A DNA stretch of 64,000 nucleotides from Pyrrhosoma nymphula (GCA_963573305.1 OY754329.1:66709084-66773083), one strand, 5' to 3'; counted from the stretch's first letter, positions 24,592 to 34,734 are shown. Made by a program: numbers and translations. Notes: generated from the sequence alone by a model not told the origin.

Positions 24592-25668
24592 GAGAGCCTG
24601 GTCTATACCTCACAAGTTTCCACATTACAGAATATTTTGGAGATAGTGATGATGAATGAATGAGGATATGTTTCGTTTAAATTAAGATTTGCTTTTGCTG
24701 CCCCTATGATTTTACATTGCCTGTGATTACAGACAATGAATGCATTTTCTTTGTTCATTAATTTAAGTTTCGAAAATATTATTGCTTTTCTAAATTTTAG
24801 CTCACCGCAAACAATGGTACTTCTAGCGTATTCTTTTCTCCCGAGAAATTAATTATTCGATTGTTACCATTCGCATTTGGAACACCATTTGTTTCAATTT
24901 TATTAATTATATTTGTGAGGTTATTCTTCCGTTTACTCGGGAGTAACTTTGTCGTTCGGTGCTAGTTCGGCAACTACTTTGAATAAGCTGACAATTGGAA
25001 ATATAGACAACCCAAGTGTGTGAAGTGGATTAACGAGGAATCCCAGTGTGTTGGCGATTGCATAACTATCATTATAATTTGTGTAAATAAATTTCTATTA
25101 GTTTTTAAATTATCTTTATACATGTGCCAAGTAAAGTATGCCTTAAAAATACGGTGTCATTCTCTGAGCGAAAAGGCGTGGAATGTTAGGCATGCTAGTG
25201 ACGTCTGTCTGCACTGAGCGTCTTATGGACGGCAATGCAATGAAATGCCTGTCAAATAAAAAGGTGCACCTAGGTGCAAGATTTTATTATTGTAAAATGT
25301 TACAGAGTCATCAGCCATCATGGTGTATATGATGCGGCATTTGTGTTCGGTGGTGTTTTTTTTGTAGCTCACTTGAAATAATAGTCCTCGTTAATTTTTG
25401 CATACTCGTATTTAATACGTAATTACAATGGTTAAATAAAATAATAATTTGATAGGATTAATGGTATTGTATAATAATTGATATGTTTCAATTATAAAAT
25501 AAACATTTTTCCTGTATGGGCTCCCCTGATAGCAAACCAAGCACATTAACAGATGTGTGGTAAGCTAGCGAAAAATAGAGTAACTTCGGTAGGGCCACTT
25601 TCAAGGCCTGTATAACGAAGTACACTATTTTAACAGCCTTAAATCGTATTGTTTGTCATGAAATAGAG

Positions 25669-25762
25669 TTTTTCTTACCTTATAGGCACAGTTTTGCGTT
25701 TATTTGATGAATTTCGAAAAATTTAATTTTGTCGCGCTAAATCGGCATTTCAGCTCACTGTG
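25669..25762 (-). repeat. Right terminal inverted repeat (94 bp)
   Basis: Partner of 24106-24199, with 4 mismatches. Confidence 0.9.
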
Positions 25763-25767
25763 CGCCG
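25763..25767 (+). repeat. Target-site duplication, right copy (CGCCG)
   Basis: CGCCG directly follows the CACTGTG terminus at 25762 and matches 24101-24105. Confidence 0.65.
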
Positions 25768-25769
25768 TA

Positions 25770-26155
25770 CGTAGAAAACGCCTGCACAACCGAAGAACTT
25801 TTTACGATACTGTAGCAGTTACTAAGGTGATTGATTTAATTATTTTTTACCGTTGAAAAAGCATACAAATTACACAATGTACAAAGTTATATTTCTGACG
25901 AGATGTAATTGCTAAACATTCTTCATTTTATAAATGAGGTCTCTCTGGAGTGTATTCCCGTACCAGTTCTAATGCGAAATGGTTAGTATTTTTAGGATAA
26001 TATCTCGAAAAATGTTAATTCAAGTGGTTATTATTTTGTTATCACTGGAAATGTTAAATATCTTTCTTTATAATGAGGCCAAAATCTTCCAATTTTAGTT
26101 AAAGTTATTTTTTTTAATTATTATTTAATCACCACCGTAAACAGCACTTATGTTG
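25770..26155. other. AT-rich stretch, no gene seen
   Basis: No coding or repeat signal recognised. Confidence 0.5.
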
Positions 26156-26164
26156 GCCTTTACA

Positions 26165-26335
26165 TCGGGGTAATAACAATCAACAGTGGACAAGCACAAA
26201 CAACCATGTCCTGGGAAGTGAAAAATCCTCCCCAGGCGGGATTCGAACCCGCGACCTTTGGGTTAGCAGGCGGGGACGCTACCCCGCCGCCACCAAGTTC
26301 CATCTCAAAACGTCCATAAACTAATTTTTCCGACC
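26165..26335 (-). mobile_element. tRNA-related SINE, family B (minus)
   Basis: On the minus strand the T arm GCGGGTTCGAATCCCGC (about 26227-26243) forms a perfect 5-bp stem, and an anticodon-arm-like stretch CCTGCTAACCC precedes it. The A-box side (GGTGGCGGCGGGGTAGCG) and the acceptor stem do not fold as a normal tRNA. The 3' part (CCTGGGGAGGATTTTTCACTTCCC) looks like a SINE body. The 62-residue minus frame over this stretch reads straight through the tRNA-like part and is not a gene. It abuts a family A copy on its right. Confidence 0.6.
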
Positions 26336-26344
26336 ACTGCGACT

Positions 26345-26455
26345 TCACAAATGATGTGGTATGCAGTCACGAACACGGGTGCAAAGATATAGGTACACCA
26401 AAGAGGGTGAAATTTGCCATGAAAATATCGTTTGACTTGACCGGGATTCGAACCT
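26345..26455 (-). mobile_element. tRNA-derived SINE, family A, 5'-truncated (minus)
   Basis: Minus-strand order: GGTTCGAATCCCGGTCAAGTC, then TTTTCATGGCAAATTTCACC, then TTTGGTGTACC, then CATACCACATCATTTGTG. The same body occurs in the plus-strand copy at 59415-59580. The A-box half is missing; the truncation point lies against the plus-strand copy that begins near 26485. Confidence 0.75.
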
Positions 26456-26484
26456 ATTAAACTCCCACTGAAATTTACCAATAA

Positions 26485-26612
26485 CTAAGATGGCTTGGTG
26501 GTATAACTGGCAAGGACACCTGACCGGCAATTGGGACATCCGGGTTCGAATCCTGATCAGGTCAAATGCTTTATAAAAGGTGAATTTCACTATCTTGGTA
26601 TATACCATACAC
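26485..26612 (+). mobile_element. tRNA-derived SINE, family A (plus)
   Basis: A box region AAGATGGCTTGGTGGTATAA at about 26487-26506 and B box GGGTTCGAATCC at 26542-26553, with spacing typical of a tRNA head. The SINE body GGTGAATTTCACTATCTTGG follows. The head reads as a type without a long variable arm, but the anticodon loop is not clean. The copy lies head-on to the minus-strand copy ending at 26455. Confidence 0.8.
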
Positions 26613-26779
26613 TACTACTGTTAGCCTACTACTACTGTAGGGGTGACTACTTTTTCCGGGTATTCCACCAGGTCATGTACTAGGTAGAACTAGATGGTTC
26701 CCGGAAGGAATTCCTCAGGAAAAGCAAAGAAAGAGAATTTGGATTTTGGAAGAGTATTCCGCTTCTTTTTATTTGGTTA

Positions 26780-26920
26780 AAACTACCGGTTAGAGTACTT
26801 TTTAAATGGAGGTAAGTAAAACTCCTCTACACATTCTTATGTACAAGGCCCTAGCTACCGATAATATTTCATTCTTTATCTCAGCATACATCCTACCCCT
26901 CTTTATCCTATCTCCCACAG
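26780..26920 (-). mobile_element. LINE 3' end fragment
   Basis: Matches the 3' end of the intact LINE at 28062-31383. ACTACCGGTTAGAG (26787) corresponds to 28082 onwards, and TTTATCTCAGCATACATCCTACC to the codons just before the LINE stop. The sequence between them has been altered by small deletions. Confidence 0.6.
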
Positions 26921-26969
26921 AACTCGAAGAGAAATACAGCATATAGCGCTGTGTAAAGAGGGTGGAAGC

Positions 26970-27026
26970 GGATTGAAGCATGAAGATCGTTTAAAGACTT
27001 TTTAGCATTGAAGCATGAAGACGTTT
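26970..27026 (+). repeat. Imperfect tandem duplication
   Basis: GAAGCATGAAGA(T)CGTTTAAAG occurs twice, about 34 bases apart. Confidence 0.6.
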
Positions 27027-27054
27027 AAAGAAGAAGACGAAAGGGTGAAATAAA

Positions 27055-27081
27055 TTTCATATGGCATCATGCCATATGAAA
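27055..27081. other. Perfect 12-bp hairpin
   Basis: TTTCATATGGCA and TGCCATATGAAA flank a three-base loop TCA. No poly-T run follows, so it is not a clear terminator. Confidence 0.7.
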
Positions 27082-27089
27082 CGGATTCC

Positions 27090-28045
27090 AATCGCGCAAT
27101 TTTTAATTACGGCCTTTGAAACCACGTTTTATATTTATCCAACATTAACAAAGCTTTAGAGCAAGTATTTTTCAGAACATATTTGTATAATATTAGCATT
27201 TAGTCCTCAGTATTACTTTCACAAACGCATTCTCAACTTCAGTATAGATACAACTGACCTCTTTCCATGAACAGCCCGAATTCTACATTCCCTTCGTGAA
27301 TATTTTATTTTTTAATGATTTCATCAATGAAATTGCTGTATTATCGATTTATAATGAGGTATCCATTGATATTCAAAGATATATCTTAAATAAAAATGGT
27401 TTACGTGCCGTGAATGATATCCAATTAGGATATTGGCTTTGGAATGGAATCCGAGGAACTCTAGGGAGAAAAAATATAGAAAAAGGATATTTTTATTGCA
27501 AAGCTTTTTCGATTCGTTGAAAATGCTGCCGTTTTTGCACTCTCTACAATTTCTATTTGCATGGCTTAAAATAGGAAAAATTTAAACAAATATTTTCGAA
27601 CGCCGGCCGTATTTCGCGCTAAAAATGCTCACTCAAGCCCTATTTTGATGCAAGGTAAGGATAAACATGGAAATTTCGAGTGGAGTGGTTTTAATTATTC
27701 TTGAGATAAATTGTGGTGGGGAAGAAAATAAATGGACTTTGGGCTCTCATCGATTTAGACCGCATTACATTCTAACGGTCAGCGGGTAAGAGACGTAATG
27801 TAAATTTTGAGATTGAATGGAGTTTGGGTTGTCGATCAATTATTTTCATAAAAAGTTTCGCATTAAACTAGAAATTATTAAGTGGGTACTTATTTCATAG
27901 CAATCCATTGCTATATATGATAGGTGCTATTGCCAGCTTCTAAATGCTTGTTAAATAATACCCAATAAAATGTATAACTGGAATATTTATGAGTATATTA
28001 TTCTCAATCTCTCAATGTGTTTTGAGCAAACAAGCAATTGAGAGG
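27090..28045. other. AT-rich stretch, no gene seen
   Basis: The 74-residue frame 27296-27520 is unrecognised. Nothing else identified. Confidence 0.5.
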
Positions 28046-28049
28046 ATGG

Positions 28050-28061
28050 GATTCTAAAGAT
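28050..28061 (+). repeat. Target-site duplication, left copy (LINE)
   Basis: GATTCTAAAGAT, identical to 31384-31395, directly abuts the 3' tail of the LINE. Confidence 0.85.
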
Positions 28062-31000
28062 TCATTCATTCATTACAGTAATCTACCGGTTAGAGGTAGG
28101 TTGAAATGAAAGTCAGAGAATGTCCAGCGAACTCTTACACGTGCTGTGCCCTTTCTACCTCTTGTATTTCTTCCTTCATCTCAGCATAAGTCCTACCTTT
28201 CTTCATCCCGTCCATAAAACCGATTCTCTTCCTTCCCCTTCCCCGCTTACCCAACATCCTTCCCTCTATCACGACCTTCAGCAAACCATTGACCCTCATT
28301 ACCCCTTCCAGCCACATACCCTGCCTTCCCCTAATCTCATCTATAAGTTTCCTCTCCTCGCCCACCATGTCAAGCACTTCCTCATTTGTCTTCCTTTCCG
28401 TCCAACGCACCTTCTCCATCCTCCTCCACACCCACATCTCAAAAGCCTTCAGCCTATTTTCGTCTTCCTTTCTCAAAGTCCACGTTTCCGCCCCATACAA
28501 CGCCACACTCCATATCAAGCTCTTTACTAGCCTCTTTTTTACATCATTACTTAAGGTCCCCGTCATCAGCTCCCTTCTATTATTGAACGCTTCCTTCGCT
28601 AGCGCTATTCTCCTCCTAATGTCTTTGCTACAATGTCCTCTTTCTTCTAGCGTACTACCCAAGTAATTAAATTGTTCAACTTGCTCCAGTTTGTGACTTC
28701 CTACTCTTATCACCAGCTTCGCTTTCTTTGTCCTAGAGAATCTCATTACTTTTGTTTTCCTATTATTTATCTTCATTCCGTATTTTTCACACTGCTTTTC
28801 CAGTGCATCTACTAAAGTTTGAAGTCCTTTCGATGACCGACTCACCAACGCCTGGTCGTCTGCGAATCTAACCGACTTTATCCACTGGCCTCCTACTTTC
28901 ATTCCCACGTCTAGCTCATCCCATGCCTCTCTTACCATTTCCTCAGCATAGATGTTAAAAAGTAAAGGCGACAACGGGCACCCTTGCCGCACCCCGCGAC
29001 CTATAACTGCCCACCCTGATTCACCATCCGCTACCCTTACATGAGCCCTCTGCCCCATATATAAGTTTCGGATGAGTCTCCTATCACGCCAATCTATTCC
29101 TATTTTCCCCAGTATCTGCATTAGTTTCTCCCAGTTTACTCTGTCAAACGCCTTTTCGAAATCTACAAAACAAGCGAAAACATCCTGATTATGCTCTATG
29201 TTTCTATCTATAAGTGTCCTCATTACCGCAATCGCATCTCTGGTTCCCCTCCCCTTCCTAAACCCAAATTGGTCATCGCCTAAATAGCACTTTGCTCTGC
29301 TCTCCAACCTTCTATTTAGTATTCTAAGCAACACTTTTGCTGCGTGCGAAATTAAACTGATTGTTCTATACTCCTCGCATTCTGACGCTTTCTTCTTCTT
29401 CGGGATAGGTATTAATACTGTTTTCACAAAATCCTCTGGCCATACTCCTTCCTCGTAGATCCTGCGAATAAGTTCGAAAAACGATTTTCTCCCCCTACTA
29501 CCTAGATTCTTCAGTAGCTTCGAAGGTAGATTATCGGTTCCCACGGCTTTTCTACCCTTCATATCTCTTAGTGCCCTCTCTATTTCACTCTCAAGTAACT
29601 CTGGTCCGAGGTTATCTTTATCTATTGTTCCTTCGTCCTCTAGATCTAGGCTAAGGGGTCTATTCTCGCTGTCATATAGCTCCTCTACGTATTCTCTCCA
29701 CCTTTCTTGGATATCTTCCTGTTCGATTAATATCTTTCCTGTTTTGTCCTTAACCTTTGGTATCGCTTGACCTCTCTTACCACCCGATAACATTTTCACC
29801 TTGGCGTACAAAGCGCCCACTTCCCCCTCCTCCTGCATCTTTTCCATTTGCTCACATTGTCCCTTCCACCAGTTTTCTTTTGCCCGATTGGTCACTCGCC
29901 TGAGTTTATTATTCAATTCCTTGTACTTCCTCTTCCCTACGTCGGTGTTCACGTTTTTCCATATCCTTCTCTCCTCCATTTTCTTTATCATTTCTTCTGT
30001 AACCCACTGCTTCTTAACTCTCTTCTTTTCCACCGTTCCTATTGTTTTCTCTGCCGCTCTTGCGATGCCTGTTTTTATAACCTCCCATCTCTTCTCTATG
30101 GTTCCCATCCGCTTCTCTTCACCTGTGTTCTTTTCTACTAGCTCTTGGTATTCCCTCTTTTTCAACCCTTTCAATGCTTCAAGGTTCCACCTCTTTATCT
30201 TCCTACCTTTACAAAGCCTTTTGAATCTAACTTCACACTTCATCATCACCAAGTTATGATCCGAGTCCGCATCCGCCCCTGGATAGCTTCGACAGTTTTT
30301 TACACTGTTCCTAAATCTCTGCCTCACCATTATATAATCAATTTGGTATCTCCCAGTGTCACCCGGCATTTTCCATGTGTACCTTCGCCTGGGGTGATGT
30401 TTAAACCAAGTGTTTGTCACTACTAATTTATTTCTTCTACAAAATTCAACTGCCTTTTCCCCGCGATCATTTCTTCTTCCTAGCCCAAACCCTCCTACTT
30501 CTAATCCGTCCCTCCCTTCTCCCACCACTGCATTCCAGTCACCCATCACTATCAGGTTTTTCTTCCCCGGCACTTCTCTAATTATTTCTTCTACTTGCTC
30601 GTACACCTCTTCCACCTCTTCCTCCCTATGGTTGCTCGTAGGCATGTATACCTGGACCAGTACGAAATTCGTCGGGCGTGCTTTTATTTCTACCACTAGT
30701 ATCCTATCGTTCACCTGTTCAATGTTTACCACCCTCAGTCCCAACTTTGTGTTCAGTACCATGCCTACCCCCCGTTGACTCTCATCTCCCCCACTATAGA
30801 TCACCCTGTAGTTATCACTCCAATAGTCCCCGCTATCCTTCCATCTAACCTCGCACAATCCCAAAGGAACTATTTTTCCTTTTTCCATTTCCTGCTTAAT
30901 ATTTTCAAGCTTCCCGGCCCTCATCATGGTCCTTACGTTCCAAGTTCCTATTTTTACCAATGTTTTCCTCCTCCTCTTCCTCTTTTTCTTCTTCTTCTCC

Positions 31001-31383
31001 CTCCTTTCCCTTGTATCTTCTGATGATGATTCTGATTCTGTGCAAGGATTTCGTGTGATGACGACCGCGGAGGCCTTGCCTCCCCCGCTGCCGGGCACGA
31101 CACCCGCCCTAGTGGGCGGCGTCCCGTAGTTGCCAGGAATCAGATCTCTTTGGATGACTTTCATGTTCTGGGAAGTGATAGTTGAGAGGTATCCCACGCG
31201 ACTCAACGGTATTTTTAACGTGACACCATCACGGAACTACCTTTCGTCTGGCTCCTACCCTTCGACCTATCTGGCATGGGTGGCCCTACCAGGAGCAATG
31301 TACTTGCTCCTGCCAGTCCAGCTCTAGGGGTCATTGGAACGCACAAGCCCTTCCACCACGTCAAGGTCGTAGTTCAAGGAAGA
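28062..31383 (-). mobile_element. Full-length RTE/BovB-like LINE retrotransposon
   Basis: A 3,322-bp insertion on the minus strand is bounded by identical 12-base copies of GATTCTAAAGAT. At its 3' end (28062-28076) is a short tandem AATG tail rather than a long poly(A), as is usual for RTE-like elements. The 5' leader (about 31165-31383) contains an inverted pair (AGCAAGTACATTGCT at about 31293-31307, extending outward as GGAGCAAG/CTTGCTCC). A single large frame occupies the rest. Completeness, the perfect duplication and the uninterrupted frame indicate recent insertion. Fragments of the same family lie at 26780, 34735 and 37560. Confidence 0.9.
28135..31164 (-). CDS. LINE endonuclease/reverse transcriptase, intact
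   Basis: The frame is open from a stop at 31237-31239 down to 28135. The first ATG is at 31162-31164, giving about 1,009 residues; an upstream TTG at 31204 is an unlikely start. After a low-complexity Lys/Arg-rich stretch (residues ~56-68) comes an apurinic-type endonuclease domain: GTWNVRTM (~73), LCEVRW, GDWNAVVG, and the catalytic SDHNLV near residue 300. The reverse transcriptase follows, with the AFDRVNW and GVRQGCPLSPLLFNIY blocks and the catalytic FADD at ~767-770. The C-terminal VALYGAETWTLRKEDENRLK and WRRMEKVRW motifs lie after it. Similar proteins are often annotated as craniofacial development protein 2-like, a name inherited from BovB-derived sequence. The protein would nick target DNA and copy its own RNA there. 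No ORF1 was found, as is normal for RTE elements. No stop or frameshift interrupts it, so it may be active. Confidence 0.92.
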   Translation of the reverse strand: MKVIQRDLIPGNYGTPPTRAGVVPGSGGGKASAVVITRNPCTESESSSEDTRERREKKKKKRKRRRKTLVKIGTWNVRTMMRAGKLENIKQEMEKGKIVPLGLCEVRWKDSGDYWSDNYRVIYSGGDESQRGVGMVLNTKLGLRVVNIEQVNDRILVVEIKARPTNFVLVQVYMPTSNHREEEVEEVYEQVEEIIREVPGKKNLIVMGDWNAVVGEGRDGLEVGGFGLGRRNDRGEKAVEFCRRNKLVVTNTWFKHHPRRRYTWKMPGDTGRYQIDYIMVRQRFRNSVKNCRSYPGADADSDHNLVMMKCEVRFKRLCKGRKIKRWNLEALKGLKKREYQELVEKNTGEEKRMGTIEKRWEVIKTGIARAAEKTIGTVEKKRVKKQWVTEEMIKKMEERRIWKNVNTDVGKRKYKELNNKLRRVTNRAKENWWKGQCEQMEKMQEEGEVGALYAKVKMLSGGKRGQAIPKVKDKTGKILIEQEDIQERWREYVEELYDSENRPLSLDLEDEGTIDKDNLGPELLESEIERALRDMKGRKAVGTDNLPSKLLKNLGSRGRKSFFELIRRIYEEGVWPEDFVKTVLIPIPKKKKASECEEYRTISLISHAAKVLLRILNRRLESRAKCYLGDDQFGFRKGRGTRDAIAVMRTLIDRNIEHNQDVFACFVDFEKAFDRVNWEKLMQILGKIGIDWRDRRLIRNLYMGQRAHVRVADGESGWAVIGRGVRQGCPLSPLLFNIYAEEMVREAWDELDVGMKVGGQWIKSVRFADDQALVSRSSKGLQTLVDALEKQCEKYGMKINNRKTKVMRFSRTKKAKLVIRVGSHKLEQVEQFNYLGSTLEERGHCSKDIRRRIALAKEAFNNRRELMTGTLSNDVKKRLVKSLIWSVALYGAETWTLRKEDENRLKAFEMWVWRRMEKVRWTERKTNEEVLDMVGEERKLIDEIRGRQGMWLEGVMRVNGLLKVVIEGRMLGKRGRGRKRIGFMDGMKKGRTYAEMKEEIQEVERAQHV

Positions 31384-31395
31384 GATTCTAAAGAT
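31384..31395 (+). repeat. Target-site duplication, right copy (LINE)
   Basis: GATTCTAAAGAT, identical to 28050-28061, abuts the 5' end of the LINE. Confidence 0.85.
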
Positions 31396-31407
31396 AATTG
31401 AATTAAT

Positions 31408-31462
31408 TAAAAAATTTAATGGAGGTTAGAACTCATAAATTTAATGGAGGTGACAACTCATA
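31408..31462 (+). repeat. Tandem duplication, about 25 bp x 2
   Basis: AAATTTAATGGAGGT followed by an ACTCAT-ending spacer occurs twice head to tail with a few differences. Confidence 0.75.
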
Positions 31463-31627
31463 GAACTATAGTATGCCAATTTCAAGAAAAACTGAAATAA
31501 ATCCTACTGTTGTACATGGAAGAATGTTTCAAGGCTAATCACTGGAAAATGGTAAATTCAAACTTATTTCGTACTCACTAAAAGATTGAGACAAAAACTA
31601 ATGCAAATGGAAACTAAATCATCTTCG

Positions 31628-31812
31628 AAAGAAAAAACTTTGTTCGTTCCACATAAATAATTTTAATGCCAACCTAGGTTTCGTCGCTGAGCGACATAAT
31701 CAGGTCCCGATTTACGATCAGGTCCAGGTTTAGACCTGATGATGTCGCTCAGCGACGAAACCTAGGTCGGCATTAAAATTATTTATGTGGAACGAACAAA
31801 GTTTTTTCTTTT
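31628..31812. repeat. Large near-perfect fold-back (about 79-bp arms)
   Basis: Left arm 31628-31706 and right arm 31733-31812 are reverse complements with about two mismatches, separated by a 26-base loop. The arms contain, from outside in, AAAAAACTTTGTTCGTTCC, ACATAAATAATTTTAATGCC, CCTAGGTTTCGTCGCTGAGC and ATCAGGTC. CCTAGG and GTCGCTGAGCGAC add nested palindromes. No coding capacity and no convincing target duplication were found. Near identity of the arms suggests recent origin or gene conversion. Confidence 0.92.
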
Positions 31813-31829
31813 CAATCATGAAGGAGTTC

Positions 31830-34360
31830 CATAAAGTTACGCCTCAAACCACAAACTAAATCATATCTTCATAAAAATGTCTCCCGTGAACCCCATCTGG
31901 AAAATCATATAATAAGGATACCTGCCAGTCACGGTAAAAGGAGAGAATAAATCATATTTTTACACTACTTACCTACCAATAGATTCAGGGTGGTTTCCGG
32001 ACTATACACGCAATGTTGTAATAAATGTAAGATCAGTGAAATCACTAAGTTTGAATTAGCAACGTATCTACATCTACCTACATACTACCCGGTGAGTCGC
32101 CGCAGTGGTGCGTGGCAGGGTGTGTTAGGACACCAGGCATGGAAGAGGACGGGGGATGTTTTGTGAACGTGTCGTATTTTAGCGTCACGCTGTTTTTTTT
32201 ATAGTCACTAGCGGTGCGTTAAGAGTGATAAAAGTAATTTTTGTAAAGTACAGTTCGCCCATTGCTCCGTAAATGTTGGAGAGGCCCGCCGATGGGAGTT
32301 TTTTAACGGATCGGCCTGTATAGTCTTCGGGAGGTATTTTATTTCCCTCCAGCCCTTCCAGTGGTGCGCCCCTATCCAGAGGGGCCTCCCCTACCCACCA
32401 CCTAGGGATGCACTCTCTAGGGTAACGGGCTACAACTGAACATACAACCTGAAATGACGCAGCAACGCATGGAGTGGCGAAGAAATACCAGAAGGGCCGA
32501 CTCCAAGAGACATGGGAAATTGGCACGGAAGAAGAAGAGAAGACAGTTCGTCAGCGTATCTCACTCCGAATCATCAACTACATAGAAATTCACCCCCTAT
32601 TTTCCTAATGTGATATCATTTTAAATTTGATAAAAACAGGTAATTACTGGATATTAAACATATTTAATTGTGACGTTGTATTGTAGGGTTAAGGATGGAC
32701 CCAACTGTGACCTACATAATTTAGCGCTAATGACGTGAAAAAAATTACGGTGGAAAAATATAAATTCGATTTTTAGCATTTTAAATGGCTCAGTAATTCT
32801 CTCTCATACTTGGCACTCCATTTTTACTTGATCATCTCACGAAGCACCGCGACTAAGAAGAATCCTTCCGTAGGTACTGTCACATGATACATTTTTATGA
32901 AACAATGATGAATAGGCAACTGCTTGGTTATTGGAACAAAAAAATTGCTGGTATAATTATAACTTCATTTTTATTTGAGGTAAATTATTACGACCATGCG
33001 CCAGCATAATTATGGCAGAAGTAAAAGAATATGTTATACTTAAACCTAAGTCCACTAAGTTAACGGTTAATTACTCTCTAAGCTTCTTCAACATGGATGT
33101 GATTGCCTTCCACATTTGGCAGAGCCGCAGGGCAAGAAAAAATTAATTAGATCCACAGTGAGGTTTAGAACTATTTTAATAAGCTTGAACGATTAAGCGC
33201 GAGTGGAGAAAGATTACTTCATCTGGAAATATGTAAGCGCAGTCTAAAGTAGAAAGGAGGTTTCACAGTGAACGTGTGATTCAAAATAAATACCGAATTC
33301 TATCATTTGGTGTATACGGTTTAAAAAAATACAGCTTTTAGTTGTAATATCTGGTGTTTTCCCAGCGGACTTGATGAATGAATTATTCTCGAGTTTCCAA
33401 CCGGGTTACACTCTCCATCATGGCCGACGTTTCGATGCCCGAATCGTACATCGTCATCAGGGCTTATGACAAGTCGGGAATCGAAATGTCGGTCATAATT
33501 GAGTCTAACCCGTTTGGAAATCCAAAAAGAATTCATTCACTGCTCACATACATATATAGCTCAGCTAATACAATAAAAAAACATCATAAAAAATGAGCAG
33601 AAACTATGACAAATACGGCCTTTCATGAAAATAATTTCCAGCCATGGGAGCCGACTGCGGTGACATTTCTATTCAACTAATATGTTTTCACTTTAATTTG
33701 TTTATAGTTCAAGACTAAGATGATTGGAGCTTTAATTTTATCACCACTTGATTCTCAGGGAGAAAGCGCTAGACACAAAATATACTGTAGATTCGAAAAC
33801 GTTTTTCAAACTTAAAAAAAATATATTCAAGTCATTTTACGTTGAAAACTCCTTCAGAAAATAAATTTGTTGTGAAAAAATACGATATTTCTGACTCTCC
33901 CAGCTCGGGTTTTTTAGATTATTCTTCCGCACTGTGTTTTTAGCTAATTTATTACTTCCGCAACGTATTGATAGCAATGATAATGTAATACAAGCAGCCG
34001 GATCGTTTGCACTTATTAGCAAGCGCCCGCAACAGGAAATTCGGAGACTTCTCCACACTCGTTTGCAATCGCAACATTCCGACTCAATTCCACTACCATC
34101 TGAATGAACTAAGGGTACGCTCATGATGAAATTTTAACGTTTAATTCCCAACCATCCTCGAGAATGTTTCCAAATTTTTGGACAAAAAAGGTAATTTCCG
34201 TCCCACGCTATAGTTGTAATGAGTGCAGTAGGCGCTAGAGGAAAACGCCCATCCCTTTCATATATATGTATATAGACGTAGGCAGTTGGACGAACATCCT
34301 CTGCACTAAAGAAGGTGAAGTCGAGAGAGACAAGGAGAAAGGGAGGGAGAAAGTCAAAGG
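31830..34360. other. No gene seen; insect-type repeat string at 32070-32125
   Basis: ATCTACATCTACCTACATAC followed by GGTGAGTCGCCGCAGTGG and GTGCGTGGCAGGGTG (about 32070-32125) resembles a common dispersed insect repeat. A block at 32255-32420 is GC-richer and includes an inverted CCCCTATCCAGAGGGG. The minus frame 32185-32526 is unrecognised. The remainder is AT-rich. Confidence 0.35.
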
Positions 34361-34369
34361 AACGGCCTC

Positions 34370-34640
34370 CGTGGCAATGTCCCTTTCCCTTCCCGACATT
34401 TCTTAAAGCCCCAAATGAAACTTGTCCCGTCTGCCCGCACACGCAGACAACGCGTCGGCGCCAAGGGTCGTCGCATTAATATTGCCTCATTAAGGGAACC
34501 GGAAAGAGAGAATAAAAAGACGGCCGCCGACGGAATTTCTTCAAGGATAAAGCGGAGGCATTAGAGGGAGAAATGCGCTAGCGAAAGAAGCTCACAGCAA
34601 TAGGAGGGAGTTGACGAGCGGGAACTTGTGTTAGGATGTA
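34370..34640. other. GC/purine-rich island
   Basis: Higher GC and CpG than the surroundings with GA-rich runs; no recognisable coding. Confidence 0.25.
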
Positions 34641-34734
34641 AGAAAAAGAAAATGCAGGCGAAGTCTTTAAAGAGAAGAATATTATTGGGAAAAAAGTAAG
34701 AGGAGAGCAGATACAATAGGCTGGTTTTCCGGAC

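Larger units (their letters stand above)
24106..25762. mobile_element. DNA transposon with 94-bp TIRs, 1,657 bp
   Basis: The left arm 24106-24199 and right arm 25669-25762 are reverse complements with only 4 mismatches in 94 positions. The termini read CATAGTG...CACTGTG and are flanked on both sides by CGCCG, giving a probable 5-bp target duplication. The interior holds a broken C-terminal piece of a transposase-like protein (24214-24591) followed by about 1 kb of AT-rich non-coding DNA. The rest of the transposase is missing, so this is a deleted, non-autonomous copy. High arm identity implies that it is fairly young. I cannot assign the superfamily with certainty. Confidence 0.85.

Noticed and set aside
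24444..24659. 71-codon plus-strand frame inside the TIR transposon
   Set aside because: It overlaps the transposase remnant in another phase; the homologous frame is the one starting at 24214 that continues past TAG 24463.
26160..26612. Candidate tRNA genes on both strands
   Set aside because: T arms are good but acceptor stems do not pair, the A-box spacing is off, and the same sequences recur with a shared non-tRNA body; they are SINEs.
28120..31327. Plus-strand open frames of 65-152 codons across the LINE
   Set aside because: They are complements of the intact minus-strand polyprotein and have no domains of their own.
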